Source: Sphingomonas sp. PP-CE-3G-477 (GTDB taxonomy: Bacteria; Pseudomonadota; Alphaproteobacteria; Sphingomonadales; Sphingomonadaceae). From it: a DNA stretch of 48,985 bases. A program made the translations under genes and the position numbers. A model generated the notes under the pieces. That model was not told the origin of the DNA, did no database searches, and saw only the letters and a list, made by a program, of their open reading frames with translations. The stretch covers positions 1-48,985 of the forward strand of contig NZ_QAOF01000014.1 in NCBI RefSeq assembly GCF_003050745.1, written 5' to 3'. Every line of letters begins with the position of its first letter. Position 1 is the stretch's first letter. Below are positions 31,927 through 40,831 of this stretch, in pieces.

Positions 31927-32991
31927 CTAGCGCCTGACCAATTGGTCGAAGAGCGCGAGATAGCGGTCCGCCGAGTCCGCACCGGGCTGCGGGACCGGCT
32001 CCGGGCGTTGCGCAGTTGGCGCTAGCCATGCATCCAACGCTGAGATCAGTGCCGCCGCATCGTCCCTCGCGACGATCGTACCGCGATCCGGGCGGTCGAT
32101 GATCTCCGCCACCGCCGCGCTCGAATCGGTGGAGATCACCAGCGTCCCAACCGACAGCGCCTCGCGCAACACACCGGGCACACCTTCATAGTCCGAGGTC
32201 AGCACGACCACCGCCGCGCGGGCCATGACCGGCAGCGGATCGCTGCTGTGGCCGAACAGGAGAACGCGCTCCCTTAAGCCGAGCGCGTGGATTTGCGCTT
32301 CGATCGCCCCCCGCTCGCTACCTTCGCCGAGGATGACGAGCGGTATCGTCTGGTCCGCCAGCAGCGGGAGTGCAGCGATCAGGCGGTCCCAGCGCTTCTG
32401 CGGTTCGAGCCGACCGACGCCGAGAATGTAGCGCGCCGGCAGGTCGGGCAGCGCACCGGGGATCGGCACCGCTGGCGGGTTCGGGATCACGCTCATCCGC
32501 CCGATCATCCGGGTCGCCAACGCCGCCTCGTCCGCGGTCGCCGGGGTCATCGCGACGAGGTGATCGAGGAAGCTCCCATGGCGTGCCAGCCAGACCTGGT
32601 GCGCGGCGTGCATCAGGCGGCCGTGATCGGCGCGCGCGGGGGCGTTGGACATCTTCGCGACGATCGGCGGGCACGTCTTGCCGAGTCGCAACCGGGTCCA
32701 TGCCGCGATGCCGGTATAGAAATTACCGGGGCAAAAGATCACGTCCGGCGCCAAGCGACGCACGACCCCCGGCAACCCCAGCAACCGCGAGGGCGTGACG
32801 ATCTCCAGACCTTCCGGGAGTTCTGCCGCCAACGGCCCGGCAATATCCTCGATCGCCAGCGTCACGCGCCGCCCCGCCGCGAGCCAGCCGCATGCGAGGC
32901 GCAGTTGCGCGCGCTCGACCCCGCCGCCGCGCAGATCCTCGGCATAGGTCAGGATGTGCCGGGCGGTCGGCGGCTCGCTCACGGGTGACAT
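31927..32991 (-). CDS. GT4 family glycosyltransferase
   Basis: 354 residues, GT-B fold. The N-terminal GGGVERAQLRLACGWLAAG near 23-41 is the acceptor-side glycine loop; the C-terminal donor domain has YILGVGRLEPQKRWDRLI near 188-205 and the E-x7-E motif in DYEGVPGVLREAL near 275-287, retaining GT4 type. Acceptor and donor unknown; likely acts on a cell-surface glycan given the neighbourhood. It is divergent from the operon at 33138. Confidence 0.88.
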   Translation of the reverse strand: MSPVSEPPTARHILTYAEDLRGGGVERAQLRLACGWLAAGRRVTLAIEDIAGPLAAELPEGLEIVTPSRLLGLPGVVRRLAPDVIFCPGNFYTGIAAWTRLRLGKTCPPIVAKMSNAPARADHGRLMHAAHQVWLARHGSFLDHLVAMTPATADEAALATRMIGRMSVIPNPPAVPIPGALPDLPARYILGVGRLEPQKRWDRLIAALPLLADQTIPLVILGEGSERGAIEAQIHALGLRERVLLFGHSSDPLPVMARAAVVVLTSDYEGVPGVLREALSVGTLVISTDSSAAVAEIIDRPDRGTIVARDDAAALISALDAWLAPTAQRPEPVPQPGADSADRYLALFDQLVRR

Positions 32992-33137
32992 ATGGGGGTC
33001 ATCATAGTGCGCGATGGATAAAGCGGAGATCGCGACCGAATGAAACCGACTTTGCGTGCACGCGCATCGACGGGCGGCTATTGGGCCGACCGACAGACGG
33101 TGGAGCGGCTTGAGAGCGATTGGTTGAGGACAGGCAA

Positions 33138-34070
33138 TTGAACACGCGTGCGAAGTCGACCGAATCCGAAGGCTATGCGGATATCGCGCGCGCCGGGCTC
33201 GAGCCGCTGAAGGCGCTCGGCAGCCGCTGGCCCGCGATCATCGGCGCGGTGCTGACGCTGGCGATGATCGTCGGGCTGGGGCGCGAACTGCTTGGGCATG
33301 GCCTTGCCGGGCTGTCGCGCTCGGTGCCGCAGGACCCGCGTTTCTATCTGTGCTTCGGCCTGCTCTATATGTCGCCGCCGACCGGGGATTACGTCATCTT
33401 CCGGCGGCTCTGGGGTATTCCGCTCGGCGGCCTCGTCGCGCTGATCAAGAAGCGGATCGCGAACGAAGTCGTGTTCGGATACTCCGGCGATGCGTATTTC
33501 TACGCCTGGGCGCGGGCGAAGGCGCGGATGGTGGCGTCGCCGTTCGGCGCGGTGAAGGACGTGTCGATCCTGTCGGCGATCGCGGGCAATGCGGTCACGT
33601 TGCTGCTGGTGGCGATCGCGTTGCCGCTCGGCCGGCATCTGCTGACGCACGACCAGTTCCGCACCGTGCTGGCGTCGGCCGGCGTCACGCTGGCGATCTC
33701 GCTGCCGTTCCTGATCTTCTCGCGCCGCGTGTTCTCGCTGCCTCGCGCGAAACTGTGGTGGGTGTTCGGGATCCACTGCATCCGGTTGCTGTGCGGATCG
33801 GTGTTGATCGCGTTCGCCTGGCATTATGCGTTGCCCGGGGTTCCGGTCGGGATGTGGCTGTTCCTGGCCGCCGGGCGCCTGCTGGTGTCGCGCCTGCCAC
33901 TGGTGCCGAACAAGGATCTTCTGTTCGCCAACGCCGCGATCCTGTTGATCGGGCAGGACCAGGCGCTGTCCGAGTTGATCGCGTTTACCGCCGCGCTGAC
34001 GTTGCTGGTGCATGTCGCGCTGGTCATCCTGTTCGGCATCCACGCCGGACTCACCCGGTTGCGCGCATGA
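33138..34070 (+). CDS. Multi-spanning membrane protein of unknown function
   Basis: 310 residues from TTG 33138, chosen for the GAGGACAGG just upstream; TTG 33120 would add six residues. About seven hydrophobic helices. Distinctive stretches are PRFYLCFGLLYMSPPTGDYVIFRRLWG and LVSRLPLVPNKDLLFANAAILL. The second recalls the R-x-P-x-NKDL region seen in UPF0104/LPG-synthase-like flippases, but the match is weak, so I do not assign a family. It starts a coupled run with the DUF2141 and GT4 genes, suggesting a job in moving or presenting a glycan or lipid. Confidence 0.65.
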   Translation: MNTRAKSTESEGYADIARAGLEPLKALGSRWPAIIGAVLTLAMIVGLGRELLGHGLAGLSRSVPQDPRFYLCFGLLYMSPPTGDYVIFRRLWGIPLGGLVALIKKRIANEVVFGYSGDAYFYAWARAKARMVASPFGAVKDVSILSAIAGNAVTLLLVAIALPLGRHLLTHDQFRTVLASAGVTLAISLPFLIFSRRVFSLPRAKLWWVFGIHCIRLLCGSVLIAFAWHYALPGVPVGMWLFLAAGRLLVSRLPLVPNKDLLFANAAILLIGQDQALSELIAFTAALTLLVHVALVILFGIHAGLTRLRA

Positions 34071-34582
34071 TACGCGCCTGTATCGCGCTGGCCGCGATCG
34101 CTGCGCTTGCGGGACCGGCCGGGGCACAGGTGCTCGGTAGCGATGCGGCGGCGTGTCGACCGGGCGAGGGGCCGGCGATCGCGGTCGAGGTCAGCGGGCT
34201 GAAGGATCGTACGGGCGAGTTGAAGCTCGAACTTTATCCTGATGATGAAGCGGGCTTTCTCAAGGACGACCACGTGCTGATCGCGGCGGGAAAGACGTTT
34301 CGGCGCGTGGTGGTGCCGACGCCGCCGAGCGGGGCGCCGATGCTGTGCATCCGAGTGCCGCGGCCGGGCCGCTATGCGCTGTTGTTGACGCATAATCGCG
34401 ACGGGAAGAACAAGTTCAGTTTCTGGACCGATGGTGCCGGGTTCGCGAGCAACGTGAAGCTCGGGCGGTCGCGGCCGAAGGTCGAGCAGGCGCTGGTCGA
34501 GGTCGGCGCGGGCGTGACGACGGTGCGGATCACCGTGCAGTATCTGCGCGGGCTCGGTGGCTTTGGGCCCGTCACGTCGTGA
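34067..34582 (+). CDS. DUF2141 family secreted protein
   Basis: 171 residues: signal peptide (MIRACIALAAIAALAGPAGAQ), then a beta-rich DUF2141 domain with VEVSGLKDRTGELKLELYPD, GRYALLLTHNRDGKNKFSFWTDG and GFASNVKLGRSRP. The family is periplasmic or outer-membrane associated and of unknown function. It overlaps the membrane protein gene (ATGA) and the following GT4 gene (GTGA). Confidence 0.85.
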   Translation: MIRACIALAAIAALAGPAGAQVLGSDAAACRPGEGPAIAVEVSGLKDRTGELKLELYPDDEAGFLKDDHVLIAAGKTFRRVVVPTPPSGAPMLCIRVPRPGRYALLLTHNRDGKNKFSFWTDGAGFASNVKLGRSRPKVEQALVEVGAGVTTVRITVQYLRGLGGFGPVTS

Positions 34583-35763
34583 GAGTGGTGGACGTCAACG
34601 AGTTCTACTCGCCGACCGGCGGCGGCGTGCGGACCTATGTCGACCGGAAGATGGGGATCATGGCGGACATGGGCCATGAACTCATCGTCGTTGCGCCGGG
34701 CAAGGAAGACCGCGTCGAGGAGCGGCCGGGCGGCGGGCGGATCATCTACCTCAAGTCGCCGGGGATGCCGTTCGATCGCAACTACGGGTTGTTCTGGGAC
34801 GAGGGCGCGATCCACCGCGTGCTCGACGATCTCGATCCGGACGTGGTCGAATGCTGTTCGCCGTGGCGGCCGGCATGGTTCGTCGGCGACTGGCAGGGGC
34901 GCGCCGTGAAGGCGTTCTTCATGCACAACGACAATATCGCCGCCTATGCACAGCGCTGGTTCGCCGGCGTCGCGAGCCACGACCAGATCGAGCGCGGGTT
35001 CGCCTGGTACAGCCGGTACATGCGACGCTTCCTCGAGAAATACGATGTCGTCGTCACCAACGGCCCGGCGCTGGAGAAGCGGTTGCGCGCGCGCGGGCTG
35101 CGGATCGACGCGGCGATGCCGCTGGGGATCGAGCGCGGGCATTTCTCGCCGGATCTGCGCGATACCCGGCTGCGCGCGGCGTTGCTGCGGCAGTGCGGCT
35201 TGCTCGAGGACGGCATGTTGTTGCTCGGGCTCGGGCGGCATCACGGCGAGAAGCGCTGGCCGCTGGTGGTCGATGCGGTGGCGCGGGCGGGGGCGACCCT
35301 GCCTGTCGGGCTTGTCCTGATCGGTGCGGGCGCGCAGACCACGGCGATCCAGCGGCGGATCGGGGGCTCGCCGCATATCCGGATGTTCGCGCCGGTGTAT
35401 GATCGCGAGCGGTTGGCGCGGATCATGGCGAGTTGCGACGCGCTGATCCACGGGTCGGAGGCGGAGCCGTTCGGGCTGGTCGCGTCGGAAGCGATGGCGT
35501 CGGGCCTGCCGCTGATCGTGCCGGATACGGGCGGGTGCGCGGAGGTCGCCGACCGCCACGCGAGCGAGCTCTACGCGGCGCGCGATGCCGAGAGTGCGGC
35601 GGCGGCGATCGGCCGGTTGTTCTCGCGCGATCCGGCGATGTTGCGCCGCGCGGCCGCGGTGGCGGCTCGACATGTGCGCAGCGACCGTGAGCATGCGGTG
35701 GAGCTTATGGATTATTATGCGAGGCTGGTCGCGGCGAAGCACGGCGTGCGACGTACAGGTTGA
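34579..35763 (+). CDS. GT4 family glycosyltransferase
   Basis: 394 residues from GTG 34579. N-terminal VVDVNEFYSPTGGGVRTYVDRK near 3-24, FFMHNDNIAAYAQRWF near 114-129, donor-domain LGLGRHHGEKRWPLVVDAV near 213-231, and GSEAEPFGLVASEAMASG (E-x7-E) near 293-310. Retaining GT-B. The gene is translationally coupled to the DUF2141 gene. Its last 59 bases overlap the convergent glycosyltransferase gene at 35705. Confidence 0.9.
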   Translation: MRVVDVNEFYSPTGGGVRTYVDRKMGIMADMGHELIVVAPGKEDRVEERPGGGRIIYLKSPGMPFDRNYGLFWDEGAIHRVLDDLDPDVVECCSPWRPAWFVGDWQGRAVKAFFMHNDNIAAYAQRWFAGVASHDQIERGFAWYSRYMRRFLEKYDVVVTNGPALEKRLRARGLRIDAAMPLGIERGHFSPDLRDTRLRAALLRQCGLLEDGMLLLGLGRHHGEKRWPLVVDAVARAGATLPVGLVLIGAGAQTTAIQRRIGGSPHIRMFAPVYDRERLARIMASCDALIHGSEAEPFGLVASEAMASGLPLIVPDTGGCAEVADRHASELYAARDAESAAAAIGRLFSRDPAMLRRAAAVAARHVRSDREHAVELMDYYARLVAAKHGVRRTG

Positions 35764-37129
35764 AGCGGGTGTCGGGGACGGGGACCGCGCGATAGCCTTC
35801 GCGAATCGCGTAGGTGGCGAGCGCTGCGTCGATCCGTTCGTCGCCACTGCTCCACGCGCCTTCGCCGCCGGTCATGATCGCGGGCGGTTGGCCGAGTAGG
35901 CGCATCCGTGCGTGCGAGACCAGGCGGAGTTGGTATTCCTGATCCGCGTTCAGGAGCGCGGTGCTGCGGAAATAGAACGGGCCTGTGGCGAAGCGTGGAT
36001 CGATCGCGCTGTCGGGGAGGAATTGTGGGGAGAGCGTCGCGACCGGGCCCGTTACGTGTTCGCGGTCCAGCGTCTGGCGAACGGCTGAGGCGTCGCGCAT
36101 CGCGTCGCGCATTGGGATGCGCCCGCTCGCGACGGCTTCGATCGTGGGGGCGAGTCCGGCGCAGGCGAAGGCGACTGCCGCGATCCGCATCGCCTTGCCA
36201 GGCGGGTGCGCGTGCCAGACCAGCGCGAGCCGCACGAACAGTGCAGGGAGCATGGGCAGCAGATATTGCCGCCATGTCGGCACCGGCGCGAGCGCGGCGA
36301 TCAAACCGGCGAGGATCAGGAGGTCGAGGATCAGGTGCCAGCGATGGCGCCTGCCGGTGGTAGCGACGATCGCGAGCAGGGCAGGGCCGAGCGCGAGGAA
36401 CTTGAGGGTGTCGATAATCTTGACGGTGTTCGACAGCTTCCAGGGGCGGGACTGGTACCATTCGGTGGGTGCTTGGCCCGGGAAGCTGATGACGCCGAAC
36501 AGGAAGCCTTCGGGTGCCGGGAGGAATAGGGCTGTGGTCAGAGCGACGAACGGGAGCGTGCCCAGCAGGGTCCACCACGGGCGGCGGTCGGCGCGGAACA
36601 GCGTCCAGATACCGTAGGTCAGCGCGGGGAGCGCGTAGGAGATTTTCGCGGTCGCGGCGGCGGCGAGCAGCGCGCCGATCAGGATCGCGTCGCGGCGACT
36701 TGCCTGGTCGCGGGCGGTGCGGACGATCGCGGGGAGGGCCAGCGCGAGGCAGGCTGCGGGGAGCGCGTCGTTGCGGGCTGTGCCGATGCTGAAAAGGAGG
36801 ATGTCGCAGGTGGCGAACAGGGCGGTTGCGATGGTGGCGGCGCGGGTGCTGGCGCCGCCAATGCGCGCGGCACGGTGGACGACGGCGATGGCGGCTGCGC
36901 CGAGGAGGGCGTTAGTTATGCGGAGGGCTGGCCAAGTCCAGGTGCCCGCAATCAGAGCGATCGGGGCGAAGAGATAGGGTTGGAGCGGGGTCTGGAGGTA
37001 GGCGAAATCCCGGTAGGGGAGCAGGCCGTGCGCGGTGAGGAGGGCGGCGGCTACGTACTGGCTCTCGTCGTGATCGACCGGGCGAAGGATTGCGAGGGCG
37101 ATGAGGAACATCGCCAGCGCTGCGAGCAT
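35705..37129 (-). CDS. PMT/ArnT-like membrane glycosyltransferase
   Basis: 474 residues from ATG 37129 with about ten helices. The first periplasmic loop RPVDHDESQYVAAALLTAHG with the acidic DHDE is the GT-C PMT_2 signature, followed by PYRDFAYLQTPLQPYLFAP. C-terminal soluble domain ends RFNLYVARR. Uses a polyprenyl-phosphate sugar donor in the family. GTG 37144 is an alternative start; the frame further upstream is REP sequence. The 3' end overlaps the convergent GT4 gene by 59 bases. Confidence 0.85.
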   Translation of the reverse strand: MLAALAMFLIALAILRPVDHDESQYVAAALLTAHGLLPYRDFAYLQTPLQPYLFAPIALIAGTWTWPALRITNALLGAAAIAVVHRAARIGGASTRAATIATALFATCDILLFSIGTARNDALPAACLALALPAIVRTARDQASRRDAILIGALLAAAATAKISYALPALTYGIWTLFRADRRPWWTLLGTLPFVALTTALFLPAPEGFLFGVISFPGQAPTEWYQSRPWKLSNTVKIIDTLKFLALGPALLAIVATTGRRHRWHLILDLLILAGLIAALAPVPTWRQYLLPMLPALFVRLALVWHAHPPGKAMRIAAVAFACAGLAPTIEAVASGRIPMRDAMRDASAVRQTLDREHVTGPVATLSPQFLPDSAIDPRFATGPFYFRSTALLNADQEYQLRLVSHARMRLLGQPPAIMTGGEGAWSSGDERIDAALATYAIREGYRAVPVPDTRFNLYVARRASPRPASHNNP

Positions 37130-37138
37130 CAGAAGATT

Positions 37139-37191
37139 GTTCACCCGCGAAGGCGGGTGTCCAGACTGGGCACCCGCCTTCGCGGGTGAAC
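37139..37191. repeat. REP-like hairpin pair, CACCCGC-GAAG type
   Basis: TTCACCCGC-GAAG-GCGGGTG and its inverted copy, directly upstream of the membrane glycosyltransferase start. Confidence 0.88.
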
Positions 37192-37242
37192 ATTGTTGGG
37201 GAGCGGTGTGCTCAGCCACGAATGCCACCATACCCACCGCTT

Positions 37243-37346
37243 CCACCCCGGCGGAGGCCGGGGCCCAGTTGGGGGACGGTAATGGCTAAGGACTGCGCTT
37301 CGTTACCACGGCTTTCCCAATTGGGCCCCGGCCTCCGCCGGGGTGG
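37243..37346. repeat. REP-like hairpin pair, CCCCGGC family
   Basis: CCCCGGC-GGAG-GCCGGGG in the left arm and inverted in the right arm; loop GGAG in place of GAAG. Ends 18 bases from the ubiG stop. Confidence 0.9.
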
Positions 37347-37363
37347 TGTGAGAGGGGGCACGC

Positions 37364-38104
37364 TCAGGCTTTTACCGCAGTCAGGAAGTAATCGAGGCTC
37401 GTCGAGTCGCTCAGAGTGAAACCAGTGGCCGGCGAGAAGCTCAGCCCCCGCGTATCCGTCACGCGAAGCCCCGCATCCTTCAGCAACGCGGTCAGTTCCT
37501 CGGGCGTCAGGAACTTGTTCCAGTCGTGCGTGCCCTTGGGAATGACCCCAGTACCCTCTGCAACGGTGATCATCGCCAGCCGCGACAACGGCGTCCGGTT
37601 GGGCGTCGAGAAAATCAGCAACCCACCCTCCGCCAGTGTCCGCGCGAGACCGCGCACGAAGCCGGCAGGGTCGCTGACGTGCTCGATCACCTCGAGGCTG
37701 GTGACGAGGTCGAACTGTCCAACCAGCCCCTCGACTCCCCCCGCACGGTAGTCGATCGCCAGCCCACTCTGCGCTGCATGGATCTCCGCCACCGCGATAT
37801 TCTCGGGTGCCGCATCGATCCCCGTCACCTCTGCACCGAGACGGGCGAGCGGTTCGCACAGCAACCCCGCACCACACCCCACGTCGAGCGCGGTCTTCCC
37901 CGCCAGCGGGGTGAAGGTCGCACCATCGCCACCCCAATGCGCGTCCACCTGCTCGCGGATGTAGCGCAACCGCGGCGGGTTCAGCTTGTGGAGCGGGGCC
38001 GACGAGCCCTTCGGATCCCACCAGTCCTTTGCCATGGTGCCGAAATGCGCGGCCTCGCGCGGATCGATTGTTGCGCCGTTTACGGTGTCACTTGCCAGTA
38101 TCAT
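37364..38104 (-). CDS. ubiG: Ubiquinone biosynthesis O-methyltransferase UbiG
   Basis: SAM-dependent, carries out both O-methylations in ubiquinone synthesis. 246 residues: DPREAAHFGTMAKDWWDPKGSSAPLHKLNPPRLRYI at the N-terminus (E-x-x-x-F-x-x-x-A-x-x-WWD family start), SAM motif I ALDVGCGAGLLCEPLARLGA near 72-91, SLEVIEHVSDP, and DWNKFLTPEEL. Divergent from lysC with only 51 bases between starts. Ubiquinone is the quinone pool feeding the respiratory chain that ends at the oxidase encoded to the left. Confidence 0.96.
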   Translation of the reverse strand: MILASDTVNGATIDPREAAHFGTMAKDWWDPKGSSAPLHKLNPPRLRYIREQVDAHWGGDGATFTPLAGKTALDVGCGAGLLCEPLARLGAEVTGIDAAPENIAVAEIHAAQSGLAIDYRAGGVEGLVGQFDLVTSLEVIEHVSDPAGFVRGLARTLAEGGLLIFSTPNRTPLSRLAMITVAEGTGVIPKGTHDWNKFLTPEELTALLKDAGLRVTDTRGLSFSPATGFTLSDSTSLDYFLTAVKA

Positions 38105-38155
38105 GCGCGCTACCTATCAGGGCGCCGCTTCGACCCAAAGGGATTTGCGCTGCCA

Positions 38156-39409
38156 ATGGCCCGTATCGTGATGAAATTCGGCGGGACGTCGATGGCTGGG
38201 ATCGAGCGGATCCGCAACGTCGCCGCGCGCGTAAAGCGCGAAGTCGACGCCGGCAACCAGGTCGCCGTCGTCGTCTCCGCGATGGCGGGCGAGACCGACC
38301 GGCTTGTCGGCTTCTGCCGCGAGGCGTCGTCGTTGTACGATGCCAAGGAATACGACGTCGTAGTCTCGGCCGGCGAGCAGATCACGAGTGGCCTGCTCGC
38401 GATCGCTCTGCAGGCGGCGGGCTGCAAGGCACGCAGCTGGCTTGGTTGGCAGTTGCCGATCAACACGTCGGACGCGCACGGATCGGCGCGCATCGGCGAG
38501 ATCGACACGGCCGCGCTCGACGCCAGCCTCGCGGACGGCGTCGTCGCCGTGATCCCCGGTTTCCAAGGCGTCGCGGACGGCCAGCGCGTCACGACGTTAG
38601 GCCGCGGCGGCTCGGATACGTCGGCGGTAGCGATGGCGGCGGCGATGAAGGCCGATCGCTGCGATATCTATACCGACGTCGACGGCGTCTACACGACCGA
38701 CCCCAGGATCGTGCCCCGCGCGCGGAAGCTGAGCAAGGTCACGTACGAAGAGATGCTGGAACTCGCCAGCGTCGGTGCCAAGGTGTTGCAGACGCGGTCT
38801 GTCGGCCTGGCGATGAAAGAGAATGTGCGTGTGCGCGTATTGTCCTCGTTCGAGGATGGCGACACCAATGATGGTCACCGCGGCACGTTGATCGTGGGCG
38901 AAGAGGAAATCGACGATATGGAACGCCAGCTCATCACCGGCATCGCGCACGACAAGAACGAGGCGAAAATCACCCTGACGCAGGTCAGCGATCGGCCGGG
39001 CTCGGTCGCCGCGATCTTCGCGCCGCTCGCGGATGCGGGGATCAACGTCGACATGATCGTGCAGAACGTCGCGCATTCGACCGGTTCTACGGACGTGACG
39101 TTCACGGTACCGGCGGCCGATCTCGCGCGCTCGCTCGACGTGCTCGACAAGGCGAAGGATGCGATCGGCTATGCGACGATTGTCCACGACACGCGCGTCG
39201 CCAAGGTGTCCGTCGTTGGCGTCGGGATGCGCAGCCATGCGGGCGTCGCCTCGACGATGTTCACGACGCTCGGCGAACGCGGCATCAACATCCAGGCGAT
39301 CGCGACGTCGGAGATCAAGGTCAGCGTGCTGATCGAAGAGGATTATACCGAGCTGGCGGTGCGTGTTCTGCACACGGCGTACGGGCTCGACGCCGAGGAT
39401 GCGGCTTGA
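38156..39409 (+). CDS. lysC: Aspartate kinase
   Basis: First step of the aspartate family (Lys, Met, Thr). 417 residues: kinase domain with VMKFGGTSMAGIERIRNVA (Lys7), VVSAGEQITSGLLA, TLGRGGSDTSAVAMAAAM near 148-166, and DIYTDVDGVYTTDPRIV; two ACT domains from about 265 (DRPGSVAAIFAPLADAGINVDMI; VGVGMRSHAGVASTMF), so feedback regulation is expected. Shares the short 51-base region with ubiG. Functionally linked to thrC at 17590. Confidence 0.97.
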   Translation: MARIVMKFGGTSMAGIERIRNVAARVKREVDAGNQVAVVVSAMAGETDRLVGFCREASSLYDAKEYDVVVSAGEQITSGLLAIALQAAGCKARSWLGWQLPINTSDAHGSARIGEIDTAALDASLADGVVAVIPGFQGVADGQRVTTLGRGGSDTSAVAMAAAMKADRCDIYTDVDGVYTTDPRIVPRARKLSKVTYEEMLELASVGAKVLQTRSVGLAMKENVRVRVLSSFEDGDTNDGHRGTLIVGEEEIDDMERQLITGIAHDKNEAKITLTQVSDRPGSVAAIFAPLADAGINVDMIVQNVAHSTGSTDVTFTVPAADLARSLDVLDKAKDAIGYATIVHDTRVAKVSVVGVGMRSHAGVASTMFTTLGERGINIQAIATSEIKVSVLIEEDYTELAVRVLHTAYGLDAEDAA

Positions 39410-39464
39410 GCTTGATAGATAACGACATGATCCCGGCAGGCGCCGGGACGACGGGGATGGATGC

Positions 39465-40484
39465 ATGACGATCGGTACTGAGCGGCTGCAACGCCGGATG
39501 GCGCGTGGCGCCGCGTTCCTCGGGTCGGAGGTCGCGATTCTCGGCGGCGCGATGTCCTGGGTGAGCGAGCGTCACCTCGTCTCGGCGATCTCCAACGCGG
39601 GCGGGTTCGGCGTGATCGCGTGCGGCGCGATGACGCCCGCGCTGCTCGATACCGAGATCGCCGCGACCAAGGCGATGACCGACAAGCCGTTTGGCGTGAA
39701 CTTGATCACGATGCACCCCGATCTGTTCGAGTTGATCGCGGTCTGCGCCAAGCACAAGGTCGGCCACGTCGTGCTCGCCGGTGGCCTGCCGCCCAAGGGC
39801 AGCATCGAGGCGATCAAGGAAACGGGCGCAAAGCTGATCGCGTTCTCGCCGGCGCTGGCGCTCGCGAAGAAACTGATCCGCTCGGGCGTCGACGCGCTGG
39901 TGATCGAGGGGATGGAGGCTGGCGGCCATATCGGTCCGGTCTCGACCAGCGTGCTGGCGCAGGAGATGCTGCCCGAGATCGCGGAACAAGTGCCGGTGTT
40001 CGTCGCTGGCGGGATCGGTCGCGGCGAAGCGATCGCGGGGTATCTCGACATGGGCGCGGCGGGCGTCCAGCTCGGCACGCTGTTCGTGTGCGCGACCGAG
40101 TCGATCGCGCATGCCAATTTCAAGAAGGCGTTCATCCGTGCCTCGGCGCGTGATGCGATCGCCAGCGTGCAGATCGATGCGCGGCTTCCGGTGATCCCGG
40201 TCCGCGCGCTAAAGAACGCGTCGAGCGAGTTGTTCACGGCGAAGCAGCGTGAGGTTGCCGGGCATCTCGATGGCGGTGTCGTCGAGATGGCCGAGGCGCA
40301 GTTGCAGATCGAGCATTACTGGGCGGGTGCGCTGCGCCGCGCGGTGATCGACGGCGATGTCGAGCATGGCTCGGTGATGGCGGGCCAGTCGGTCGGCATG
40401 GTCAAGCGCGAGGAGCCGGTCGCGGACATCATCGGCGGACTGATGGCGCAGGCGGCCGCGGCGCTGGAAGCGCGCGCGGTTTGA
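39465..40484 (+). CDS. NAD(P)H-dependent flavin oxidoreductase (nitronate monooxygenase/FabK-like)
   Basis: 339 residues, FMN TIM barrel. GAMSWVSERHLVSAISNAGGFGVIACGAMTP near the start, PFGVNLITMHPD, GHIGPVSTSVL, VFVAGGIGRGEAIAGYLDMGAAGVQLGTLFV, the phosphate-binding region of the NMO/enoyl reductase II family. Physiological substrate could be nitronates or an enoyl-ACP; not decidable from sequence. It lies 55 bases after lysC, and the gap contains a half-REP sequence. Confidence 0.9.
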   Translation: MTIGTERLQRRMARGAAFLGSEVAILGGAMSWVSERHLVSAISNAGGFGVIACGAMTPALLDTEIAATKAMTDKPFGVNLITMHPDLFELIAVCAKHKVGHVVLAGGLPPKGSIEAIKETGAKLIAFSPALALAKKLIRSGVDALVIEGMEAGGHIGPVSTSVLAQEMLPEIAEQVPVFVAGGIGRGEAIAGYLDMGAAGVQLGTLFVCATESIAHANFKKAFIRASARDAIASVQIDARLPVIPVRALKNASSELFTAKQREVAGHLDGGVVEMAEAQLQIEHYWAGALRRAVIDGDVEHGSVMAGQSVGMVKREEPVADIIGGLMAQAAAALEARAV

Positions 40485-40493
40485 AGTAGCTTT

Positions 40494-40518
40494 GATCCTC
40501 CCCGCAAGGCGGAGGATC
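40494..40518 (+). repeat. Hairpin GATCCTCC/GGAGGATC after the oxidoreductase
   Basis: GATCCTCC at 40494-40501 pairs with GGAGGATC at 40511-40518. The related sequence ATCCTCCCC..GGCGAGGAT lies at 41601-41624 behind the lipoprotein gene, so this is a small repeat family that may act at transcript ends; no T-run follows. Confidence 0.6.
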
Positions 40519-40563
40519 GATAGGGCAGCGCCTCTTCAGGCTGAATCCCTCGGCTTCACCAAG

Positions 40564-40670
40564 CACCACCCCGGCGGAGGCCGGGGCCCAATTGGGGGAC
40601 GTCGCTGACTGAGGTTGCGCTCCGTTACTGCAACCTTTCCAACTGGGCCCCGGCCTTCGCCGGGGTGGTG
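40564..40670. repeat. REP-like hairpin pair, CCCCGGC family
   Basis: CCCCGGC-GGAG-GCCGGGG in the left arm; the right arm has the GAAG-loop version inverted. It occupies most of the 347-base gap before the lipoprotein gene; the rest (40671-40831) shows no gene. Confidence 0.9.
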
Positions 40671-40831
40671 GAGTGGGGGGTGAGGTTCACGCGGCATCAC
40701 ATCCCTCGCGCCAGCGCTAACCCCCAACCCCTTCCCCTCTCCACTCGCCGCAAACCTCGTACGGCTTACGTCTCGTTAACCTAATCCCCGCCATAGAGTG
40801 TCCCGTCGGGGGACGTCATGAGGTGGTTGCG

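Noticed and set aside
37130..37246. N-terminal extension of the PMT-like protein
   Set aside because: These codons are the REP unit (37139-37191) and adjoining spacer, not protein sequence.
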